Assembly: GCA_000697665.1 (NCBI GenBank)
Contig: KL197709.1
Coordinates: 659,877-723,876 of the forward strand
Length of the DNA stretch: 64,000 nt
Source: Jaapia argillacea MUCL 33604
Lineage: Eukaryota > Basidiomycota > Agaricomycetes > Jaapiales > Jaapiaceae
Direction of reading: 5' to 3'
Below, in pieces: positions 24,336 to 32,350 of the stretch. The notes beneath the pieces were generated by a model, which worked only from the letters and a program-made list of their open reading frames with translations, ran no database searches and was not told the DNA's origin. Numbering within the stretch: the first letter of the stretch is position 1; each line of letters starts with the position of its first letter. The translations under genes were made by a program, and so were the position numbers.

Positions 24336-24495
24336 GGGAGTTTGCGCAAGAGCCATTTTTGGCAACCTTACTGTACTAAGCGTAATAGTTCGCACGCTAA
24401 AAGCGCAACAGCTCCCCTGCCAAAAACCGCCATTTTTGGCGTTAAGTTACAGCGCTATAAGTATTTGGTATGCGCAAATGTACAAGCAAACTCCC
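24336..24495. mobile_element. Mariner-type MITE, about 160 bp
   Basis: The element starts GGGAGTTTGC and ends with its reverse complement GCAAACTCCC, and TA is found immediately outside both ends. TA duplication is the hallmark of Tc1/mariner insertion. The interior contains two GCCATTTTTGGC palindromes and no coding frame, so it is a non-autonomous element. It lies in the shared upstream region of the divergent copy A pair. No second copy was found in this window. Confidence 0.7.
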
Positions 24496-24625
24496 TATTG
24501 TGACATCCACGTGGGTAGGCCCATATCGGCGAGCCTAATTGTTTCGACCTTCACTTCAATGGGCAGGCTCGAAATCGAGGGAGGCCGCTATTGTTTCTCA
24601 CTTACTCCCCACACACCTCGGGCAG

Positions 24626-25926
24626 ATGAACGCAGCCCACGCCGAATTGCCCTCATGCGCTAGGTTGTCTCCATCGAACCTTCTGAATTGCGCGCGTGCC
24701 GAGAAGGAAGGAGCTTGGGTGTTGGATCCCATCGAGGAGGAATGGCGAGATCGCCAGCCGTTTCTAGCATCCAGAGGGTATATGTTACGTCCACGTTACA
24801 GACCAGGGTGGATCCCGTCGTGGCATGGCACTAACATCCACCCCTCCTACTGTGAGGATTCAATAGAGCAGCTAGTGAGCCAGAACTTGCATTCATTGGT
24901 AGGTGAAGCTAAACAAGAGACCATTTCCAGCTTCCACAAATTCTCGATGCGAGGCGACTAGATGGAACCGTGGTTGGCATAAAGCGGACGAAGAATACCA
25001 CCACTGAGATCGCAATAGCCCTGTTTCTGGCTAGCGAGAAGTGCAAGCGAGACCCAAGGAATCACTGTGTATCTATCTACGACAATTTCTCCGACCCACT
25101 GGAGCCAGATATATCCTTCATCGTCATGCCTTTGCTACGGCCATTTGATGATCCAGAATTCGGCACCGTCGGAGAAGTTCTTGACTTTATCGGTCAGACT
25201 CTCGAGGTGAGCGGGGTTTACCTCCTTAAGCATGTGTTTAGCTGATTTTCGCTTAGGGACTTATGTTCTTGCATAGCGTTAACGTCGCTCACAGGTACTC
25301 ATTCCCCTATATCTGTCGAAAGGAGAAGATAACAGTCTGATCAAGAGATTGTGTCGGCCTGAACATAATGATGGATGCACGAACTTTGTATCCTAAAGGA
25401 TGGCATCCCGTTCGGTATACCCATGCACCCAACGGCTTTCATGACCTCCCGCCGGCTTCCCGACTCGACGCAGGTGTTCGGTATCTTTTTATCGATTGGG
25501 GACTATCAACTCGATTCTTTCCCGGAGAGCGACCGCTGGTAACAGGCGTCAAAGGGCGAGATCAAGATGTTCCCGAGTTGTCAAGTACAACACCCTACGA
25601 TGCCTTCAAGGTCGACATATTTATCCTCGGACACGTGTACCAAACCGATCTTTACAACGTGTGTATCTTCTACTTGTCAATTCCCATTATTGTCTGACGG
25701 TGCATTTTATCTGAAGGTATATTACGGGCTCGACTTCTTGCTCCCTATTATTCGGACTATGATGGCCAACAATCCCCAGCTGCGACCGACAGCTGAAGAA
25801 GCTTTCAACGCGTTCCAGAAGGTCTATTTGAAGGTCATCCCGACGATGCTGAGAACAGGATTGCACCGGCGCGATGAGTCCATACCAAAATGGATATATA
25901 ATAAGGTCAAACGACTTGTGGGCTAG
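24626..25926 (+). CDS. Protein kinase-like protein, cluster copy A
   Basis: Five exons (24626-24874, 24931-25206, 25257-25294, 25346-25658, 25717-25926) give 361 aa. About 85 N-terminal residues form a family-specific module (WVLDPIEEEWRDRQPFLASR, then GYMLRPRYRPGW). The kinase-like domain lacks a glycine loop. It has the lysine in VVGIKRTKN, a hinge-like FIVMPLLRPFDDPEF, the catalytic loop VAHRDCVGLNIMMD (HRD with Asn) and FIDWGLSTRF, in which the DFG motif reads DWG. GVKGRDQDVPELS replaces the usual activation-segment APE, and AFKVDIFILGH corresponds to subdomain IX. It ends KWIYNKVKRLVG. The HRDxxxxN spacing is kept but the usual Lys after HRD is absent. Its substrates are unknown. It could be an active atypical kinase or a pseudokinase. 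Confidence 0.8.
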
Positions 25927-26443
25927 TAGTAGTCAGGGCTCTGTGAGATCCTGGCCTATTCTTTGTATTGTATGTCCCGTCCGGCCTCACCACTCGGACC
26001 CGAACTGACTTTTCAGACTGACTAGATCCTGATGTAGCAATCGAGAGGACGGCTTTTCAGTGTATCGTTTAGATCTTTGCGTGTCCGTCACCTCATTGGA
26101 TCTTTTTTCGCTCACGCTGTCTCTTGCACGTTATCTGACATTCTCATAATACCTTACCATTACAAGGCTTCCCGATATTCTCTCCTCGGAGGTGGGCCGC
26201 AGTCTGTTCTGTATGTATTGTAGAGAACACCGACCAGAAGGTTGGAATGCAGATAAGTTGCGTGGTCCGAAGACGATCGTTCCTGGAATGCATTCTACCG
26301 CCCCAGATGCGTGGTCTCTGGAGAAGCTGTGTCTCGATGTCTGCCTCAACGATCTCATCCAGGGCTTCTTTGCCCAAAACACAAAGATCAGATCAGATTG
26401 CCACATGAAGAGCGCCCCTTGGAAACGAGGAAAGCACTTCTCG
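25927..26443. other. Intergenic between pairs A and B, no confident gene
   Basis: Overlapping open frames exist on both strands around 26131-26590, but neither shows a start, splice chain or family motif that settles the strand. It may contain further exons of the uncertain minus-strand unit listed at 26444-26833. Confidence 0.35.
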
Positions 26444-26833
26444 TCACGTAACAACCGCGATTTGGATGGGGCACAGCTGTTCCCTCGGTCCAGAACGGAC
26501 GAAGGGAACGTTCTCATATCGGGAGCCTCGATCATCATTCGCGCCCTGCATCTCCCCCTCGTACCTAGGAACATGGTCGCCTCGTGGTAGGCACCTAAGA
26601 CTGACGCCCGTAACGACGGGCATGATAAACACGAGATTCGTGCGAATCTGATAGAGCAGTGCTGAAGTCCTCGGAAATGACTGATGGGTTCTGGTGATTA
26701 CAGTGAATTTATCATCCACGGATTGGAATCTCTTGAAAGCAATGGAGCACAAATCCGACAGGAACGATACATCTACAGGAGGGTCGGACGCCGAGTCAGA
26801 AATGTGATATATACGAGGATGGTCAAAGTTTAC
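26444..26833 (-). other. Possible exon of an unrecognised minus-strand gene
   Basis: An open frame of about 130 codons reads like coding sequence (FDHPRIYHISDSASDPPVD, then FLSDLCSIAFKRFQSVDDKF) but has no ATG at its head. It begins only about 12 nt beyond the stop of the kinase-like gene copy B on the same strand but in another frame. It could be an exon of a separate gene, a decayed duplicate, or an alternative 3' extension of copy B. No family was recognised. Confidence 0.3.
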
Positions 26834-26844
26834 ATTACAACGGG

Positions 26845-28164
26845 CTAAAGGCTGTGTCCCATGAAGTGTCGGATATTATTGAGTATTCGCTCGGGAACTG
26901 ATTCGTCTCGTCTCCGAATTCGTGAACGGATAGACGAGGGATCGAACCCCGAGAAGATATCCTTGAAATCGTTCAGTGCATCCTCTGCTGTAGGACGCCG
27001 ATCTGGGTCATGATCTGTCATTCTTCTGAGGAGGGGAATCAGGGGCGCGAGGCCATAATATGTCTGAACCGAGGGTTAGGTCCAGAGAAAACAACTTTTT
27101 TGCCAAGATGGAACCGACCTCCAGAAGATCCTCCTGATACATGTGTCCCATGGCATATACATCGACTTTGAAAGCGTCATAGGGGATCTCCCATGAGAGC
27201 TCTGGGACACTTCGATCGCGACCCTGCACACCGACGACGTAAGGTGGCTCTTCGGGTAGAAAACAAGTCGAGTTACCAAAATCGATAAAGTAATATCGCA
27301 CCGGGGTATCGAGCCGCGAGACCGGAGGTAAGTCATAAACCCCGTCGGGAGCACACCTCCGGCGTACGGGATGCCACCCTTGAGGAAACAATGGACGCGC
27401 ATCCATCATGATGTTGGGTCCTGCACAGTCCCTACAATAACGAGTTTGGATACACCATCGGATGTTATCGGGAGTAATACTCACAGATGCGCCACCCTGC
27501 GACTGTGCATAAAAGAAAGACCCTGGGTTCCCTGAGATTCCCCATCTTTGGGAAACAATGGAGGGAACATACCTCGAGAGTTTGTCCCACAAAGTCAAGT
27601 ACCTCCGCCAAGGCTGCAAATGGGGGATCATTATACGGCCTAAGAAGCGGCATAACGATGAAAGACATAGTCGTCTCGGAAGGGTCGGGGAAATAATCCA
27701 GAACAGTAACGGAGTGGTTCTTGGCGTCCAGGATGGAGGATAGAAAACGAGCAATATTTATCTCCGTCGTCGTATTCCTCGTCCGCTTCAGGGCAACTAA
27801 GGTCCCATCAAGTCGCCTGGCATCCAGTAGCTGTGGAGTCTACATGATCGAGTCAGAAAAATGTCAACCATCCATTCGTCCAACTTACCCGCTGAGCGAT
27901 TCCATCTTCGCAGAAATGTGGATCAAGGTTTGTACCCACCCATGAGGGTTTCCATGTTGGGTGATATCGAGGGCGCAGCAGGTAGCCCCGAGACGCCAGA
28001 AACGGTTGCTGGTCTCTCCAGTCCTTCTCGATGACATCGAGGTCCCATACACCTTGTTCGGATAGTTCAGCATAGTAGTGGGCAGCTGCGGGTTGGAGTC
28101 TCGCATAGCTAGGGATATCGCGGCTGGGCGAGTTGAAGTTGGTGGATGACATGGCGGGAGTCAT
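26845..28164 (-). CDS. Protein kinase-like protein, cluster copy B
   Basis: Five exons (28164-27889, 27839-27573, 27522-27485, 27431-27119, 27063-26845) give 370 aa. It follows copy A throughout. The N-terminal module is VWDLDVIEKDWRDQQPFLAS with GYLLRPRYHPTW. The kinase-like domain has the lysine in LVALKRTRN, FIVMPLLRPYNDPPF and FIDFGNST (intact DFG). Joining the 38-nt and 313-nt exons gives VAHLDCAGPNIMMD, so the HRD arginine is replaced by leucine while the Asp and Asn remain. The C-terminus ends RILNNIRHFMGHSL. Start: ATG at 28164, with a second in-frame ATG four codons on. It is divergent from the small membrane protein gene at 28519 with 354 bp between starts. Activity cannot be predicted. 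Confidence 0.8.
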
Positions 28165-28518
28165 TAGTGTGCAAGGTCACTACATTGACCATCCATTATT
28201 TACATAGTACTGTGGTCTTTGTCTAGATGAAGAACAAGCCAGGTCTTTCAGAGTAAAACTGGGCGGAATCAAGAGTGAATGTCGAACTTGGATGGCCTAG
28301 CAACACAATTGCTTCCGACACAACGCCTTCTCACACAAACTCATGGCTAGCGACAGAAACGAGGCCTTCTCCGGACATCGAGATCAAACCGACCTCTTTC
28401 CACGAAATCTTCAAGTTGCTCTGCTTCAGTTATCTGGAAATGTCAAGGGATTCCTATAAGATTCTGGTTTCTGAGGGCTCAACTTCACTGAGGCTCCCTC
28501 CGACAAACTGCTCTCCCA

Positions 28519-29026
28519 ATGAGCAAAGCCGCCGACATATTTAGCTATGTGGCCGGGGCCATCTCCCTCGCCGCACTCTTCATTTCTCTCATCTGGAGAA
28601 GTCTCCCAAGCACCCGAATGCAACGTCTTGAAGAAGTTCTAGAAGACACTACGAAGACACTGCGATCTGCAGTGGAAGATGGTGCTCTCCCGGACCACAA
28701 GATTGTTTCCAAATTTGAATATCGATTTACCCAGTGCGTACCTACATACCTTGGCAACCTGATTCTCTCTAAACCCCTGCACAAGGCTTCGGGCCGCGTC
28801 CAGAGGCTTACGTTTGAAGACACTCTCGACTTCCTATCCGTTGAAAGACTGGCTTGATCTGTGTGGCGGACTCCCCCGATCAATCGCAGACTGCACTGGC
28901 GAAGTTGAAGAGCTGAGAATTGAGATTATTGCAAGTCTTTCATCATGAGGCGCTCTCGAATTCATCTCACAGAATTCCTCCCTAGTCGAAAAGCGAAGCA
29001 GAACGCATTCGATTGTGCTCCAGTAG
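28519..29026 (+). CDS. Small single-helix membrane protein, cluster copy B
   Basis: Three exons (28519-28733, 28786-28930, 28973-29026) give 137 aa. The start MSKAADIFSYVAGAISLAAL opens a single hydrophobic helix, followed by a charged helical stretch (MQRLEEVLEDTTKTLRSAV). Exon 2 shows LRAASRGLRLKTLSTSYPLK and CTGEVEELRIEII, aligning with the core of copies A and C, though the Cys and Trp spacing differs. The second intron starts GCAAGT, so it is a GC-AG intron of 42 nt. The third exon is short (NSSLVEKRSRTHSIVLQ) before a TAG. A Pro-rich open frame at 29108-29473 resembles the tail exon of copy A and may be an alternative end. Confidence 0.7.
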
Positions 29027-29107
29027 AAGCTTGAGTCGAAGCCCGTCCACAAACTCTGACAATACACTGGTCGTTTCTCCCGCAATAGATCGCACGTTTT
29101 TGCGCAG

Positions 29108-29473
29108 CTTGGAAGGTCCGGAACTCCGAAATCACATTTGTCCCAGATGCTCACATACCTCGTTGCAGATCTGAGTCAGGAAACTCCTTGCGCGGGTGAA
29201 TCACCTGCGAGGCCGGCCTCTTGTCCGCCAGCAATTCGCACCCCCGTGCAGTTTCCTAAGCTTGCGCCCTCGCCTTCTAATGAAGTGCTCTTTTGCGATA
29301 AGACCCTGTACCGAGCTCCAGTACATCATGAACCTGTCGCCGAGACCATCCTCCATCAACACGAGGCCAAGAAACGCGGTTGGCGCCCTCAGAAATTCCT
29401 TCGACATCTATTCAAACCTTTGGGGAGTCGGAGGAAGAAAAGAGATCTGGAAGAAGGTTCGCGAGTGAGCTAA
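29108..29473 (+). other. Possible alternative 3' exon of small membrane protein copy B
   Basis: This open stretch contains SPARPASCPPAIRTP, which resembles PVPRPLSCPPTLD in the last exon of copy A. It then becomes strongly basic (KKRGWRPQKFLRHLFKPLGS) and stops at 29473. A TTGCGCAG acceptor precedes it. No donor in exon 3 of copy B joins it in a convincing phase, so it could be an exon used by an alternative transcript or a decayed tail. Confidence 0.35.
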
Positions 29474-29493
29474 CCTATGCCTCGAAGATAATG

Positions 29494-30065
29494 TCAAGGT
29501 AGCCCTTGACTCCAGAACCAACCGTCGCAGCCCTTCCTACTTAATGTAATATAGTTTCTGGAAACACCGTGTATCAATAGCAATCTATAGTCAGCCATAT
29601 TCCAATTCGTCGCTGGATCGAAGGCTCCCCATCTGAGAAGATGCGTATTATAAGCGACATCCCAAAAAGAAAGTCGCGGGTAATGGTCTGCCACGGAGAC
29701 TAGGGGAGGAGGATGCATGTTTTGTGTTCCGTACGACTAATGGCAAGTCACGAATATTCACGACCAATGACGAAGAGGAAATCGAGCAAAATGGCATTGT
29801 CGTGCACCCGTTGATACGCTGATCGCCCCATCCATAGCTTGGCTAAAGTGATGTCCCTCAAATGTTTCTTTGATACTGGGTGTGTTATGCAGATGCGGAA
29901 TATGACTGGTAATAATGATAGTGATAGCGACAATGAAAAGCTATAACGTACAGAGTCCTTGTTGGCGTAATACGGGACAAGAAACGGAGGAGCTACAGAA
30001 ATATGAGCATCTTTACACCATAGCCAAGGGCAAAGGTCAGCAAAGGCCACAACACGCAATGACAC
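29494..30065 (-). other. Possible exons of an unrecognised minus-strand gene
   Basis: Two open stretches look coding: AFADLCPWLWCKDAHISVAP (30065-29950 part) and VADHYPRLSFWDVAYNTHLL (29718-29494 part). No ATG heads the first and no splice chain unites them cleanly. Like the 26444-26833 stretch, this lies just beyond the 3' end of a kinase-like gene and on the same strand. Confidence 0.25.
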
Positions 30066-30105
30066 GACTAACCGAGGTGGGCAGGATATAAACCAGGATG
30101 GCCAG

Positions 30106-31383
30106 TTACTGGCCCACCAGTCGTCGCATACTATTGTATATACGTTCGTGAACGGGCTCGTCTCGTCGCCGTAGTCTCGCCCGCGAAGTGGCGGTACTGA
30201 TGCTCAAATAGACTGACTGAAATGAGTTGAAGGCAGCTTGGGCCGTAGGTCGCTGATTCGGATCTTCATTCGTCATAGCGCGAATGAGGGGAAGGAGAAA
30301 ATCGAGTCCTAGATATTTCTATGGAGGATATCACTCCCGACCCACGACCCCGCAATATTGAAACACTTACATCATGGAAATCGGTCTGATAGAGATGCCC
30401 AAGGATAAAGATGTCGACCTTGAAAGGGTCATAGGGAATTGTGTTCGAGAGTTCCGGTACATCTTGGTCTCTGCCCTTGGCACCTACGACTTCACATGAA
30501 TCTCCAGGGAGGAAGCGGGTAGCAAGACCAAAATCAATGAAATAATAGCGAACGGGGCAGTCTATTCGAGCTGCTGGAGGTAGTTCGCGGACACCATCTG
30601 GGCCACAGTTGGTTCGGATTGGATGCCAGCCTCGAGGGTATAGCGTTCGAGCGTCCATCATGATGTTCTGGTCGGCACAATCCCTTGAGTAATGATCAAC
30701 AACGGGAACACAAGTACAACTATGGTGAGCTACCTGTGTGCTACGCCCATTTTGTGTATGAATCCGATCCCCTGGAAAAAAGTAAGAAGGGTAGTCGAAG
30801 GTATTTCCCAAGCTCACCTCCAGCGTTTGGCCGACAAAGTCCAAGACTTCGCCGATATGAGCAAACTCAGGATCGTCGAATGGGCGCAGAAGTGGCATTA
30901 CGATGAATGCCCGCCCGGGTTCCAGAGGATCCGAAAATGTATCGAGGATCGGGACGCAGTGGTTTTTAGGATCACGTTGGTGAGAGTCAGAAGTCAGAAA
31001 ACGAGCGATTTCTGTTTCAAGGCTATGGACCTTCGTTCGTTTCAGACAGACAACGGTCCTATCTAAACGTGTTGCATCAAGGATTTGGGGAAGCTGCAAC
31101 CATCCGTGAGGTAAGTTCTTGCGGTGTAATTCGAACTCACAAGTTGTCTTATGGCATCTTCACAATAGAATGGATCGACATCTGTGCCAAACCAGGACGG
31201 TGTCCATCCAGGACGATATCGAGGCCGAAGCATATAGCCTCTGGACGCGAGGTACGATTGTCGATCTCTCCATTTCTTCTCCACAGTGTCAAGGTCCCAA
31301 GTGCCTTTCTCGGCTGCGATAGCATATCGGTGAGCGGTGGACGGGGAGAGTCTGGCGTGGGCGGGAAGTTCGGTGCCGTTCAT
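30106..31383 (-). CDS. Protein kinase-like protein, cluster copy C
   Basis: Five exons (31383-31141, 31093-30818, 30771-30734, 30683-30371, 30318-30106) give 360 aa. The N-terminal module has TWDLDTVEKKWRDRQSYLAS and GYMLRPRYRPGW. The kinase-like domain has the lysine in VVCLKRTKV, FIVMPLLRPFDDPEF, VAHRDCADQNIMMD (HRD intact) and FIDFGLATRF (DFG intact). It therefore keeps the most canonical catalytic motifs of the three copies. The glycine loop and the APE motif are missing, as in A and B, and DVPELS stands in the APE region. It ends RIYNSMRRLVGQ. The gene is divergent from the small membrane protein gene at 31714, with 330 bp between starts. Confidence 0.82.
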
Positions 31384-31713
31384 CTGCGAAAGTAGGCGTA
31401 TGCAGAAATCAGAAAATGATATTTGACTGCAGCATGGATCAACCTCACTGTGAAGGAAGTGACATTCTTCTGATCAAGATACTTACAAGGGTTCAGTGCT
31501 TGTGGTGTCTGCATGCTGGATTGCAACTCCGACATCGTCCTGCAACGCCTTCCACACATGCATCTGCCATGAACCAGCACTTTGGTCCTGCCAACCTAAA
31601 TCAGCGACGACATTTGCTATGCTATATAGTACCCATCTTCTCTACGAGGTCTCGGAGAACTCCCCTCGCTTACGACGGTCAAATCCTCCTTGACCCCCAC
31701 TGCATTTGTTGGG

Positions 31714-32350
31714 ATGAGCAACGCTTCGAATATTTTCGGCTATGTTGCGGGCAGCATCTCTCTCGCAGCTCTGATTATTGGCTACTTCGGAACCCGTCTA
31801 CCCTCGCTAAGAATGAAGGCTCTCGAAGAAGTCCTCTCCGAGACCGAAAACACCCTACAAACGGCGAAACAATCTGGCTTCCTCACTGATGACGACTTCG
31901 TGATCAAAGTCGAGGATTGCCTTGCGAGGTAAGTGGTGACACTCTCGAAATCTGGCGTATCGATTTATCCCTTTCAAAGTTTGCGTGCCACCTCCGCCGA
32001 ACTTCACATCAGGACTGTCTGTGCCACTTCAACATGGAAGGAGTGTACAGAAATATGCAAAGGTCTCTCAAACCAGATCTCGGGGTGCATCGTTGAGGTG
32101 AAGAAACTGAGAGCATCTGTGGTGGTGAGCCTCTCTCGGCCCGTAACATGGGACCGGCAGAGCTGATCTTCATCCTTAGACCACCAGTGAATCTGAACGG
32201 ATACGAATGCTTCGAGAGAACCGCTCCTCTCGGACGCAATCCATTCTTTCTGATCAGACTATGTTCCCTCCTGCTTTCGATTGCCACAGATCCTATCACC
32301 CATCTAGTGAGCGAGTAACCTTTCACAGTGATCTCGGGCTGATGAATAAG
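31714..32350 (+). CDS. Small single-helix membrane protein, cluster copy C
   Basis: Three exons (31714-31928, 31980-32124, 32180-32350) give 176 aa. It starts MSNASNIFGYVAGSISLAAL, a single hydrophobic helix, then KALEEVLSETENTLQTAKQS. Exon 2 has LHIRTVCATSTWKECTEICK and KKLRASVV, very close to copy A. Exon 3 begins TTSESERIRMLRENRSSRTQ, the counterpart of TTSEEARQR in copy A, and ends with a tail unrelated to A or B. The short Asn/Ser-rich N-terminus before the helix and the charged region after it suggest an N-out, C-in anchor. The start is the ATG at 31714, and the upstream in-frame TTG is ignored. Confidence 0.75.

Noticed and set aside
31120-31145. Box B-like GTAATTCGAACTCAC at the first exon-intron boundary of kinase-like copy C
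   Set aside because: It resembles a tRNA T-loop by chance, with no box A or stems around it. It lies across a well supported splice donor.
23214-32350. Idea that the small membrane proteins are HeLo-type cell-death executors
   Set aside because: The N-terminal helix is suggestive, but there is no recognisable HeLo fold pattern, no amyloid-like motif and no NLR-type partner nearby, so naming them so would go beyond the sequence.
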